Assembly (NCBI RefSeq): GCF_000337215.1
Contig: NZ_AOHZ01000030.1
Coordinates: forward strand, 2,468-66,467
DNA from: Natronolimnohabitans innermongolicus JCM 12255
GTDB taxonomy: Archaea; Halobacteriota; Halobacteria; Halobacteriales; Natrialbaceae
Reading direction: 5' to 3'
DNA: 64,000 nt
Shown here: piece after piece, positions 53,081 through 61,848 of the stretch
Layout of the letters: the number at the start of each line of letters is the position of its first letter
How positions within the stretch are numbered: position 1 is the first letter of the stretch
Made by a program: the position numbers and the translations under genes
Notes under the pieces: model-generated
Seen by the model: the letters and a program-made list of their open reading frames with translations, nothing else
Database searches by the model: none
Told to the model about the DNA's origin: nothing

Positions 53081-53229
53081 CCAATATGGTATAAATTATC
53101 GTTATGGATCTACCAGTTCGACACGGGAGAACTCGGATCGCCGCTCGGCGGCCAGAAGCGCCTCGGGCACAGGCAACGTCGATGTCGATGTCGACGCTGA
53201 CGCTGACGTCCGTCGATCCGTCCGGCGAG

Positions 53230-53340
53230 CTACCACCGTGTGGAGATGTAAAGAAGCACGATCATGCCGATAATCGCCACCACGAACAGGGCAGCGGTGG
53301 CGATCTCCGGAAAGAGCAGGTCGACTATCGAATCGCTCAT
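53230..53340 (-). CDS. Small single-helix membrane protein upstream of acyl-CoA synthetase
   Basis: 36 residues starting at the ATG at 53340: a short acidic start (MSDSIVDLLFPE) and one hydrophobic helix (IATAALFVVAIIGMIVLLYI) ending STRW. It is on the same strand as the synthetase and precedes it by about 130 bp of promoter. Together with the 45-residue protein at the other side the synthetase is bracketed by two one-helix proteins. Function unknown. Confidence 0.45.
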   Translation of the reverse strand: MSDSIVDLLFPEIATAALFVVAIIGMIVLLYISTRW

Positions 53341-53486
53341 ACGCGTCCTTGGCAGCACCCGCCCAAAGCGGTGTTGATGTCGTTTTCGGTACCGGTCCGG
53401 TTGGGCTACACCCTCGCTGCGTGGGAACGCAAACCGCCCCGATCGCACGTTTTTTGTCGGCAGTGACTAATCTACGCGACACGCAC

Positions 53487-54458
53487 GTGTCTCCGCTCTC
53501 CGCCGCCGATACCGACGTCGTCGCCACCGCGATCGAAGCGCCAGCAGCGCTCTCGAGCCTCGAGGCGAGCCTGTCCGGCCCGCTCGGAATCGCACTCGGC
53601 TCGACCGCGCTCGCCGTGACGATCGGCGTCGTTCTCCTCGCTGCCGCCCCGACGACGGTCCGGTCGGTCAACGACGAACTCTCGCGGTCGCCGGATCGCA
53701 CCCTCGCGGCCGGCTTCCTCGGCTTCTTCGGCGCGCTCGTGGTCGCCGCGGGCCCGCTGATGGCCGCGACGCTGCTCGAGCACCCGCTCGTGACCCCGTT
53801 TGCGATCCTCTCGGTTCCGGGGTTGCTGGCGTGGGGACTGCTGTGGGTCGTCGGGGGCTGTCTCGGCGCGATCGCCGTCGGCGACCGCCTCGTCCGACGG
53901 CTCGGGATCGGCGGCGAGTCGCCGTCGCTCGGCTGGGGGATCGCCGGCGGCGGCGTCGTCCTGGGTGCGAGCCAGGCGGTCCCGGTCGTCGGAGCGCTGG
54001 TCGCGATGGGCTGTGCGACCGCCGCAACCGGCGTGTTCCTGCGTCGGCGGTTCGACGTCGACGGACGGCTCTTCGACGGCCCCGAGTCCGCGCCGACTCC
54101 GACCGCGACGCCGACGCGCTCGGCGACGGCGCCGGCGCCGTCTCCCGCACGGTCGCCGGGACAGACGGCCGGCTGGGAAGCCGACCGCTCGAGACCGACG
54201 GACGGCGTGTGGGAAGAGAGCGCACAGACAGGCGACGCTCGAGCCGGCGCCGAAACGAGCACCACCCGCTGGACGGCTGACGGCGACGGTCGAACGGCCG
54301 ACAGCGACGATTGGACGGTCGACGATTGGGAGTGGGAGACTGACGACAGTGGCGAGGATAAGGGGACGGATGAGAACGAGAACGAGACTAAGGACGCTCG
54401 GTCGAACGACGAGTGGACGAAACGGGGCAAGGACGGCGAGGCGGGAAACCGGCGCTGA
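53487..54458 (+). CDS. Membrane protein with long acidic C-terminal tail
   Basis: About 323 residues from the GTG at 53487; a GTG at 53463 is an alternative. Five or six hydrophobic helices fill residues 20-195 (GIALGSTALAVTIGVVLLAA, GFLGFFGALVVAAGPLMAAT, FAILSVPGLLAWGLLWVVGG, GWGIAGGGVVLGASQAVPVV). The rest is a disordered Pro/Thr/Asp-rich acidic tail with several Trp-Asp pairs. It resembles a haloarchaeal membrane family of unknown function; I cannot assign a role. A T-rich element near 53449-53458 could be its TATA region. Confidence 0.7.
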   Translation: MSPLSAADTDVVATAIEAPAALSSLEASLSGPLGIALGSTALAVTIGVVLLAAAPTTVRSVNDELSRSPDRTLAAGFLGFFGALVVAAGPLMAATLLEHPLVTPFAILSVPGLLAWGLLWVVGGCLGAIAVGDRLVRRLGIGGESPSLGWGIAGGGVVLGASQAVPVVGALVAMGCATAATGVFLRRRFDVDGRLFDGPESAPTPTATPTRSATAPAPSPARSPGQTAGWEADRSRPTDGVWEESAQTGDARAGAETSTTRWTADGDGRTADSDDWTVDDWEWETDDSGEDKGTDENENETKDARSNDEWTKRGKDGEAGNRR

Positions 54459-54523
54459 CGGGCTCGAGGGGCGAGTCGAACGCGGACGACCTCAGGCGCC
54501 GTCGAGGACGGAGAGTTCGGGTC

Positions 54524-55348
54524 TCAGGCGTACGTCAGGTAATTCGAGAGGTAGACCGTCGCGTTGTACAGCCCGTGGATCAACGCGGGGACGAACAGGC
54601 TGTTCGAGAGTTCGTAGAGCACGCCGAAGTAGAGTCCGAGCATTCCCACCGTCCCGAGGCTCACGAGCACGGCCCCGAAGTCGTCGCCCATGTAGACGGG
54701 CAGGTGCACGATGGCGAAGACGAACGAGGCGACAACGACCGCGACGGCCGTCGGGAACGACTCGCCCAGCCGGGACTGGATCACGCCCCGGTAGAGCAGT
54801 TCCTCGCCCGGGCCGGTCAGGAAGATGGCGATCGGAATCGCGACCAGGAACAAGACCGGATACTCGCGGTTTTCCTCGATACTCGAGTGCGTCTCGCCCT
54901 CGCCGCCGGTTCCGAACGGGTCGACGAGTTCGATGAACGCGTGGTAGCTCGTGAGGACGACGAACGCGCCGACGAGGCCGAAAACGATCCAGGCGAGGTC
55001 CCACACCGTTGGCTTTCGAATGCGAAGAAACGAGAGCGCGAACTCGAGGTCGAATCCGTTCCGACGGACGATCAGGTACGTCAGCGCGAGTCCGGCGGCG
55101 CCGACGACGTTGAACGCGACGGAGCTGCCGATCTGGAGGATCGCCGCGGCGTCGTAGCCGAGCGCGAGGGTGTGAAGTTCGACGCCGAGCGTCGCAGCGA
55201 AGCCGGTGAACCAGCCGCCGAACGCGAGGGCGAGGCAGACGGCGACGGCGCGACTCCGCGACCGGACCGACACCGCGATCGAACGTCTCGTGGACACAGA
55301 CGCCGCTAGTCGTTCGTGATAGAAGTAGGTACTGACACGTCCGCGCAT
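54524..55348 (-). CDS. CPBP-family intramembrane glutamic protease (Rce1/CAAX-like)
   Basis: 274 residues with about seven or eight helices. The paired Glu/Arg motif GPGEELLYRGVIQSRLGES near 180-198 and the His in FVFAIVHLPVYMGDDFGA near 216-222, with ALIHGLYNATVYL near 257, are the ABI/CPBP catalytic features. Members cut prenylated or membrane substrates or protect against bacteriocins; the role here is unknown. Confidence 0.9.
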   Translation of the reverse strand: MRGRVSTYFYHERLAASVSTRRSIAVSVRSRSRAVAVCLALAFGGWFTGFAATLGVELHTLALGYDAAAILQIGSSVAFNVVGAAGLALTYLIVRRNGFDLEFALSFLRIRKPTVWDLAWIVFGLVGAFVVLTSYHAFIELVDPFGTGGEGETHSSIEENREYPVLFLVAIPIAIFLTGPGEELLYRGVIQSRLGESFPTAVAVVVASFVFAIVHLPVYMGDDFGAVLVSLGTVGMLGLYFGVLYELSNSLFVPALIHGLYNATVYLSNYLTYA

Positions 55349-55417
55349 TCGACTCGAGACTCGAACCTGGATTCTGCCTCCCTGATAACCGGGTCGGGAG
55401 AACGAAACCCGGCGCGA

Positions 55418-56806
55418 CTACTCGAGGTCGTCCACCAACTCGCCCGCGACGCCCGTATAGCCAGTCGGCGTCAGCGCGTGCAGTTCCTCGCGGACGTCCT
55501 CGTCGACCTCGAGGTCGTCGAACATCTCGCGGAAGTCCTCGAGCGAAACGTCCTGGCCCCGGGTCACGGCCTTGACGCGCTCGTAGGCGTCGGCCTGGCC
55601 CTCCCGGCGGAGGATGGTCTGGACGGCCTCGCCGATGATCTCGGGAGTCGACTCGAGGTCCTCGCGCATGACCCGCTCGGTGGGGACGACCTTCGACAGG
55701 CCCGCCTGCGTCTTCCCGTAGCCGATCAGGCAGTGGGCGAAGGCGGCGCCGATGTTGCGCTTGACGGTCGAGTCGGAGAGGTCCCGCTGGAGGCGGGAGG
55801 TGGTGACGTAGTCGGCGAGGAACGTGAGATCCGAGTTCGCCTTCGAGAGGTTGCCCTCGCTGTTCTCGAAGTCGATCGGGTTGACCTTGTGGGGCATCGT
55901 CGACGACCCCGTCTCGCCCTCGACGGCCTCCTGGCCGAGGTAGCGGTCGGAGACGTAGAGCCACATATCGAGATCCAGATCGAGGAGCACGTCGTTCGCG
56001 CCGCGGAAGGCGTCGAAGACGGCCGCGAGGTCGTCACACGGGTTGACCTGCGTCGTGAGCGACTCGAACTCGAGGCCCAGTTCGTCGGTGACGAACGCCT
56101 CGGCGAACGCCGACCAGTCGACGTCCGGGTAGGCGGCAACGTGGGCGGCGTAGGTCCCGGAGGCGCCGCCGAGCTTGCCGCTGAGTTCGTCGGTCGCCCG
56201 TCGGATGCGCCCCGTCGCGCGACCGAGCCGAGCGGCGTAGACGGCCATCTCCTTGCCGAACGTCGTGGGCGTCGCGGGCTGGCCGTGGGTGCGGGCGAGC
56301 ATCGGGAGGTCGCGGTACTCCCTGGCCAGTTCCGCGAGCGCGTCGCGAACGTCGTAGAGTTCGGGCAGCAGCACCTCGTCGACGGCGTCCCGGACGAGCA
56401 GCCGGTGAGCGAGGTTGTTCACGTCCTCGCTGGTCAGCCCGAAGTGGATCCACGGCGAGGCATCGCTGTCGTCGTCGAGGTTGTGCCGGAGGAAGTACTC
56501 GACGGCCTTGACGTCGTGGTTGGTCGCCTCGAAGTCGGCGTAGCCCTCCGTCTCGAGCGTCTTGATCAGGCGGGCGTCCTCCTCCGCGAAGTGCTGGTAG
56601 AGCCCGCGCAGTCGCTCTCGCTCGTCGCCGTCGATCTCGAGGGGCGTCGCCTCGAGGTCGGCCAGCGCGAGCAGGTACTCGACTTCGACGCGGACGCGGG
56701 CCCGCATGAGCGCGGCCTCGCTGGCGTACGGCGACAGCGGTGCGGTCCGGTTGCTATAGCGGCCGTCTAGCGGCGAGACGGCGTACAGGGCGTCGGTATC
56801 GGTCAT
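55418..56806 (-). CDS. purB: Adenylosuccinate lyase
   Basis: 462 residues. Fumarase/aspartase-superfamily features: HFGLTSEDVNNLAHRLLVRD near 92-111, ARTHGQPATPTTFGKEMAVY with the catalytic His near 158 and the signature loop GSSTMPHKVNPIDFENSEGN near 283-302. It acts twice in purine synthesis, releasing fumarate from SAICAR and adenylosuccinate. Divergent from the PurN fusion gene, so the two purine genes share an intergenic control region. Confidence 0.96.
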   Translation of the reverse strand: MTDTDALYAVSPLDGRYSNRTAPLSPYASEAALMRARVRVEVEYLLALADLEATPLEIDGDERERLRGLYQHFAEEDARLIKTLETEGYADFEATNHDVKAVEYFLRHNLDDDSDASPWIHFGLTSEDVNNLAHRLLVRDAVDEVLLPELYDVRDALAELAREYRDLPMLARTHGQPATPTTFGKEMAVYAARLGRATGRIRRATDELSGKLGGASGTYAAHVAAYPDVDWSAFAEAFVTDELGLEFESLTTQVNPCDDLAAVFDAFRGANDVLLDLDLDMWLYVSDRYLGQEAVEGETGSSTMPHKVNPIDFENSEGNLSKANSDLTFLADYVTTSRLQRDLSDSTVKRNIGAAFAHCLIGYGKTQAGLSKVVPTERVMREDLESTPEIIGEAVQTILRREGQADAYERVKAVTRGQDVSLEDFREMFDDLEVDEDVREELHALTPTGYTGVAGELVDDLE

Positions 56807-56983
56807 TGCGCGACTCTTCCGGCACGCGGTGCAAAAACGTATCGAAGTTACGGTCCGGCGAAGCCACGAGCATGCATATATTCGGCTCCCGTCTCGGAAA
56901 TACTGTCGTAGTAATGCATTGTCGTGTATAACTCCGGGACCGAGACCGCAACCACTTTGCCTCTCGCGGGCGGCCCTACGCTC

Positions 56984-58621
56984 ATGACGCGAATCGCCGG
57001 GCTGGCCGGTAACCGGGGGCGCAACCTACTGAACATCGCCGATCGAGCGCCGGGCGGGGTCGAACTCGCCGTCGTCCTGACGAACGACGCGGACGCGCCG
57101 GTCCTCGAGGCCGCCGCGGAACGTGAGATTCCGACCGAGACCGTTCCGCAGGAAGACGGAATGAGCCGCAGCGAACACGAGGAGGCCGTCCTAGAGGCCC
57201 TCGCGGAGTACGAGTTCGACCTCGTCTGTCTCGACGGCTACATGCGCATCCTCTCGGATACCTTCCTCGAGGAGGCCCCGACGACGCTCAACGTCCACCC
57301 CTCGCTGCTCCCGTCGTTCCCCGGCATGGACGCCTGGGGCGACGCGCTCGAGGCGGACGTCTCCGTGACGGGCTGTACGGTTCACGTCGTCACGGACGCG
57401 ACCGACGAGGACGGCGAGGTCCTCGAGGAGGAAGTCGACGCCGGCCCGATCGTCACTCAGGAGCCGATTCCGGTCTACGAGGGCGACGACGCCGACTCGC
57501 TGAAAGAACGGGTCCTCTACGAGGGCGAGTTCCGCGCCTACCCGCGTGCGGTGAAGTGGTTCGCCGAGGGTGTGGTCGACGTCGATACGGACGCCGGCAC
57601 GGTCAGCGTCGACGCCGACGTCGCTACCGTGGGCGACGACGACCACGACGGACTCCCCGCGCGTCGACTCGTCTCGAGCGACCGCGTCGACACCCTCCGC
57701 TACGGGGAAAACCCCCACCAGGACGCCGCCGTGTACGCCGACTACACCGCAGACGAGGCCAGCGTCGTCCACGCCGACCAGCTCAACGAGGGTGCGAAAG
57801 CGCTGTCGTACAACAACTACAACGACGCCGACGGGGCCCTGAACCTCATCAAGGAGTTCGACGACCCCGCCGCCGCGGTGATCAAACACACCAACCCGGC
57901 CGGCTGTGCGACCGCCGACTCCCTGTCGGCGGCCTACGAGAAGGCCCTCTCGACGGACCCGATGAGCGCCTTCGGCGGCATCGTCGCGCTCAACCGCGAG
58001 TGTGACGCCGAGACCGCCGAACTGATCATCGACTCCTTCAAGGAGGTGGTCGTCGCCCCCGGCTACACCGACGACGCCCTCGAGGTGCTCTTCGAGAAGG
58101 ACAATCTCCGCGTGCTCGACGTCGGCGAGTTAGGCGAGCGCACCGAGCGCTTCACCGAGAAGCCCCTCGTCGGCGGTCGACTCGTCCAAGAGCGCGACCT
58201 GCAGTCGATTTCGGTCGACGACCTCGAGGTCGTCACCGAGCGCGAGCCGACCGAGGCGGAACTCGAGTCGATGGTGTTCGCCTGGCAGACGCTCAAGCAC
58301 GTCAAATCGAACGGCATCCTCTTCGCCGACGGCACCGAGACGGTCGGTATCGGCATGGGACAGGTCTCCCGCGTCGACGCGGTCCGGCTCGCGTCCATGA
58401 AGGCCGACGAACACGCGGAGGGCAAGGACGCCGAGGGCGCCGTGATGGCGTCTGACGCCTTCTTCCCGTTCCCGGACGGCATCGAGGAGGCCGCGAAGGC
58501 GGGCATCGAGGCGGTCGTCCAGCCCGGCGGCTCGGTCAACGACGACGACGTGATCGAGGCCGCGGACGAACACGGCATGGCGATGGCGTTTACGGGGCAG
58601 CGGAGTTTTAGACACGACTGA
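56984..58621 (+). CDS. purH: Fusion of phosphoribosylglycinamide formyltransferase (PurN) and AICAR transformylase
   Basis: 545 residues from the ATG at 56984. The first about 180 residues are PurN (GNRGRNLLNIADRAPGG, FDLVCLDGYMRILSD, NVHPSLLPSFPG with the catalytic Asn-His). After a linker, the AICAR transformylase domain starts with LRYGENPHQDAAVYADY near 242 and contains AVIKHTNPAGCATADSLSAA and DPMSAFGGIVALNRECD. The N-terminal IMP cyclohydrolase part of bacterial PurH is missing; archaea use a separate PurO. Both halves use formyl-tetrahydrofolate. The start at 56924 is a GTG that coincides with a TATA-like region and is rejected. Confidence 0.93.
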   Translation: MTRIAGLAGNRGRNLLNIADRAPGGVELAVVLTNDADAPVLEAAAEREIPTETVPQEDGMSRSEHEEAVLEALAEYEFDLVCLDGYMRILSDTFLEEAPTTLNVHPSLLPSFPGMDAWGDALEADVSVTGCTVHVVTDATDEDGEVLEEEVDAGPIVTQEPIPVYEGDDADSLKERVLYEGEFRAYPRAVKWFAEGVVDVDTDAGTVSVDADVATVGDDDHDGLPARRLVSSDRVDTLRYGENPHQDAAVYADYTADEASVVHADQLNEGAKALSYNNYNDADGALNLIKEFDDPAAAVIKHTNPAGCATADSLSAAYEKALSTDPMSAFGGIVALNRECDAETAELIIDSFKEVVVAPGYTDDALEVLFEKDNLRVLDVGELGERTERFTEKPLVGGRLVQERDLQSISVDDLEVVTEREPTEAELESMVFAWQTLKHVKSNGILFADGTETVGIGMGQVSRVDAVRLASMKADEHAEGKDAEGAVMASDAFFPFPDGIEEAAKAGIEAVVQPGGSVNDDDVIEAADEHGMAMAFTGQRSFRHD

Positions 58622-58922
58622 GCAGCGCGAAGGAGTGTCTAAAGCTCGAAAGACGAGCGGAGCGAGTCTTTCGTTGTTTCCGGCACGATTGAACGGCCGC
58701 GAACGAAGTGAGCGGCTTTTTGGTCGAGAAAAAGGTCGATGCCGCGATGGCGTTTACGGGGAAGCTCGAAAGACGAACGGAACGAGGCTTTCGTTGTTTT
58801 AGACAGGATTGTTGGAAGCGATCCCGCCAGCGTTCACGCCGAGAGCACCGTCGTAGAACGCACCGATACTGGCGGTAAGACGGCCATACGACTTATGATA
58901 GTTTGATAGAAAATCACCCCTG
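58622..58922. repeat. Partial tandem duplication of the purH 3' region
   Basis: A 38-bp sequence with a self-pairing core (AAGCTCGAAAGACGAGCGGA, then GCGAGTCTTTCGTTGTTT) at 58642-58679 recurs at 58762-58799 with three changes. Just before the second copy is CGATGGCGTTTACGGGG (58745-58761), identical to 58581-58597 inside purH, and after it TTTTAGACA repeats the end of purH. Segments of the gene end and its flank were copied about 160 bp downstream with some loss. The CGAAAGAC/GTCTTTCG stem followed by a T-rich tail could act as a terminator. Confidence 0.7.
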
Positions 58923-60047
58923 ATGCAACGAAGAGCGGTACTCGGAACGTCCGCCGCGGTCCTGGCGGCGCTGGCCGGTTGTAGCGAAACGAGCGAAGAG
59001 TCGGAAAACGGAGCCGATGACGGTGACGGAGCCGATGAGGGGGCCCACAATGGTGACGAGGAAGAGCTGACGCTCGAGACGTTCGACTATCCGGAAGGGG
59101 TAAGCGAGGACGGGTTCGACAGTGACCTAGCGAGCGTACAGGAGGCCTATCTCTCGGAAGCCGGATCGGTGACGGTGACTCGAGAGCAGACGTTCGAAAT
59201 GGGCGGTCACGGAGCGGATCCCTCGGTAGAGACTGCCGAGATAGAGGGAGATCAAGCGCTACTGTCGACTGAGCAGGGGGGTACAGCCCTGGAAATATGG
59301 GTCGACTCGATGAGCGAGGAGGATCCGGTTCTCCTCCGCAGTGACGACGGGTCGAACGTCCGGTATCTGGCGAGCGAGCACCTACACGAGATCGTCGACG
59401 ACGCAGACGGAATCGCCGCGCTCGACGCGATGGTGAACGCCGCATCGTTCGATGCAGCCGAACTCGATGACGACGACGATACGCCGGTCGTGGTGTTCGA
59501 GTCGGCCGAACTGACTGACGAGGAGTCGCTTCGAGACCTCGAACACTTCGACGAGTACGACGCGTTCGATGCGAGAGCCACGGTATCGACGGACGCCCTC
59601 GTCGAGTACGAGTACGAACTCGAAGGGGCGGCCGGTGATCAAATGGCGGAGTCAACCGAGACGATAACGGTCGAGGACGTCGGTGAGACCGATCTCGGGG
59701 AGCCCGAGTGGCTCGACGAAGGACTCGACGACGCAGTCGAAATGACGATCGAGCTGACGGATGACGAGTCGGCGATCGCACTGACGATGGAAGGAGGTGA
59801 AACGATCCCGGAGGGTTCGTTTGTCCACCTCCATGCTGATCGATCCCTCGACGGTATCCTCGATCAGGACGTGTCCGAGGGAGAGACGCTCTACCTCTAC
59901 GGCGATGGCGAGGAACTTCGCACGGCGGTCGACGAGGAACCCGAGACAGATTCGACGTTCGACGACCAACACTTCTTTGTCTCGGTTCACCTCGAGACCG
60001 GTGCGCTCGCCTACGAGGGCGAACACATGACGTTCGGCGCACCCTGA
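58923..60047 (+). CDS. Secreted haloarchaeal lipoprotein of unknown function
   Basis: 374 residues. N-terminal MQRRAVLGTSAAVLAALAGC is a twin-arginine signal with lipobox (Cys20). The mature protein begins with a Ser/Glu/Asp-rich acidic linker and continues in beta-rich sequence with repeats of short acidic strands (LEIWVDSMSEEDPVLLRSDD, YLYGDGEELRTAVDEEPETD). It has the look of haloarchaeal lipoproteins with LppX/LolA-like halves, but no motif is decisive. It stands alone downstream of the purH duplication. Confidence 0.75.
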   Translation: MQRRAVLGTSAAVLAALAGCSETSEESENGADDGDGADEGAHNGDEEELTLETFDYPEGVSEDGFDSDLASVQEAYLSEAGSVTVTREQTFEMGGHGADPSVETAEIEGDQALLSTEQGGTALEIWVDSMSEEDPVLLRSDDGSNVRYLASEHLHEIVDDADGIAALDAMVNAASFDAAELDDDDDTPVVVFESAELTDEESLRDLEHFDEYDAFDARATVSTDALVEYEYELEGAAGDQMAESTETITVEDVGETDLGEPEWLDEGLDDAVEMTIELTDDESAIALTMEGGETIPEGSFVHLHADRSLDGILDQDVSEGETLYLYGDGEELRTAVDEEPETDSTFDDQHFFVSVHLETGALAYEGEHMTFGAP

Positions 60048-60162
60048 AATCGAGTCACCGATTCCTCTGCTTTTCGGTCGAGTGCGAGACGAGGAGCACG
60101 GTTCTTCGGGCGAAGCGCTCCGTGAGGCCAGAAAACGAAGTACGAATTTCGAAATCCGCAAT

Positions 60163-61239
60163 TCAGTCGTCCGCGGGGACGGCCGTCGAGGCTCGCTCGT
60201 CGGCCATCGCGAGCACGTCGTCGAAGAAGTCGAGGGTGTCCTCCGGGCCGGGGTTGGCCTCGGGGTGGTACTGACGGGTGATGACGTCGTGGACGACGCC
60301 GTCTAAGCCTTCGGGCGTGTCGTCGTTGACGTTGATCTGCGTGACCTCGAGGTGGTCACCGGGTTCGGCGACCGTGTAGCCGTGGTTCTGGGTGGTCATA
60401 ACGACCTGTCCCGACTCGAGGTCGAGGACGGGCTGGTTGACGCCGCGGTGACCGAAGGTCATCTTCTCGGTCGAGCCGCCAAGCGCCTCGGCGACGATCT
60501 GCTGACCGAGACAGATGCCGGCGACGGGGGTGTCCTCGACGAACTCCTGGACGAGGCCGATGGCCTGCTCGTAGTTGGCGGGGTCGCCGGGACCGTTCGA
60601 AATGAACAGAATATCGGGATCGATCGCGGCGACGTCATCGGCGGCCGCGTCGTAGGGAAGGACGTGAACCGTCGCATCGCGGGCGACGAGCGAGTCGACG
60701 ATCGAGCCCTTCGCACCGCAGTCGACGAGCGCGACGTCGGCGCCGTCGTTGTCCGCGCCGTAGACGGTCTCCTCGTCGACGCTGACCTGCGCGCCGATGT
60801 CGGTGTGTTCGCTCATGCCCTTGCAGGCCTCGAGTTGCTCGAGGGCGTCCTCTTCGGTGACGTCCTCACCGACGGCGATGCCACACTTCATCGCGCCCTC
60901 GTCGCGGATGTCGGTGACGATCTCGCGGGTGTCGAGGTGGTCGACGGCCGGGACGCCCTCCGATTCGAGCCACTCGGCGACGTCCGCGGTGAACTCCTTT
61001 GCCAGCGCGGCACGCGGGTGGACGCGATCGTCCTCGAACCGCTCCTCGCGGACGCCGTAGTTGCCGATCAGCGGGTAGGAGAACGTCAGGATCTGTTCCT
61101 CGTAGGATGGATCGGTCAGACTCTCCTCGTAACCCGTATACGCCGTCGTGAAAACGAGTTCGCCGCGAGCCGTTCCCGGAGCACGACCACGACCCTCGAT
61201 TACGTGGCCGCCCTCGAGTGCAACGTACGCCTGTGTCAT
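60163..61239 (-). CDS. carA: Carbamoyl-phosphate synthase small subunit
   Basis: 358 residues. N-terminal CPSase small-subunit domain (YVALEGGHVIEGRGRAPGTA, FTTAYTGYEESLTDPSYEEQ) and a class I glutaminase with the nucleophile Cys in PVAGICLGQQIVAEALGG near 244 and His-Glu in QYHPEANPGPEDTLDF near 323. It supplies ammonia from glutamine for arginine and pyrimidine synthesis. carB is not in the window. A TATA-like CACTTATGCC (61264-61273, coding strand) fits a leaderless start at 61239, and palindromic sites lie in the shared region with lrp. Confidence 0.96.
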   Translation of the reverse strand: MTQAYVALEGGHVIEGRGRAPGTARGELVFTTAYTGYEESLTDPSYEEQILTFSYPLIGNYGVREERFEDDRVHPRAALAKEFTADVAEWLESEGVPAVDHLDTREIVTDIRDEGAMKCGIAVGEDVTEEDALEQLEACKGMSEHTDIGAQVSVDEETVYGADNDGADVALVDCGAKGSIVDSLVARDATVHVLPYDAAADDVAAIDPDILFISNGPGDPANYEQAIGLVQEFVEDTPVAGICLGQQIVAEALGGSTEKMTFGHRGVNQPVLDLESGQVVMTTQNHGYTVAEPGDHLEVTQINVNDDTPEGLDGVVHDVITRQYHPEANPGPEDTLDFFDDVLAMADERASTAVPADD

Positions 61240-61253
61240 TACGATCTACGTAT
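61239..61253. promoter_or_regulatory. Imperfect palindrome at the carA start
   Basis: TTACGATCTACGTAT overlaps the carA start region and matches 11 of 15 bases of the perfect palindrome at 61291-61305 (TACG-N5-CGTA arms). Between the TATA element and start codon, it is well placed for repression. Confidence 0.45.
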
Positions 61254-61290
61254 TGGATCGACCGGCATAAGTGTTGTCTTCGAAGCTGAG

Positions 61291-61305
61291 TTACGAATTT
61301 CGTAA
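61291..61305. promoter_or_regulatory. Perfect 15-bp palindrome in the carA-lrp divergent region
   Basis: TTACGAATTTCGTAA, a two-fold symmetric site with a central T, directly upstream of the likely lrp TATA region (GGTAAATG, 61308-61315). Lrp-type proteins bind such dyads. Its 11-bp core TACGAATTTCG occurs again at 60141-60151, just beyond the 3' end of carA. Confidence 0.55.
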
Positions 61306-61341
61306 TCGGTAAATGTGAGTCACACGTACTCACGCATCTCT

Positions 61342-61755
61342 ATGGACGAGCTGGACCGACAGATCCTCGATATTCTTCGGCGAGACGCCCGAACGCCGTA
61401 TACGGAGATCGCCGACGAAGTCGAGACGAGCGAGGGGACCGTCCGCAACCGCGTCGAGCGGATGATGGACGAGGACGTCATCGAGCGCTTTACGATCTCG
61501 ACGCGGACGGGCAACGTCAAGGCGATGATCGAGATCAGCGTCGCGGTCGACGTCGATACGAAGGCGGTCGCCGAGCGAATGGCCGAGTGGGAGGAGGTCG
61601 ACTTCGTCTGGATGGTCTCGGGCGAACAGGACGTCGTCCTCGTCGTCGACGCCGCGGACACGCGCGGGGTCAACGGACTCATCACACAAGCACGCGATCA
61701 GGAGGAGGTCGTAAGTACGAAAACGCGGCTGATCCTCGACGAAGAACTCGGCTGA
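61342..61755 (+). CDS. lrp: Lrp/AsnC-family transcriptional regulator
   Basis: 137 residues from the ATG at 61342. N-terminal winged helix (LDRQILDILRRDARTPYTEI, SEGTVRNRVERMMDEDVIER) and a C-terminal RAM/ACT-like domain (FVWMVSGEQDVVLVVDAADT). Lrp proteins sense amino acids. Position divergent from carA with shared dyad sites makes glutamine/arginine-linked control of carA and itself likely, an inference. The GTG at 61315 is too close to the promoter region to be the start. Confidence 0.93.
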   Translation: MDELDRQILDILRRDARTPYTEIADEVETSEGTVRNRVERMMDEDVIERFTISTRTGNVKAMIEISVAVDVDTKAVAERMAEWEEVDFVWMVSGEQDVVLVVDAADTRGVNGLITQARDQEEVVSTKTRLILDEELG

Positions 61756-61848
61756 CCGACCGTTTCAGACCGATCCCGACGCGGTACCGGCGACGATTCC
61801 CGTCAGTCGACACCGCACGCGTCTCGAGCGATCGCCAACGGTCGTCGG

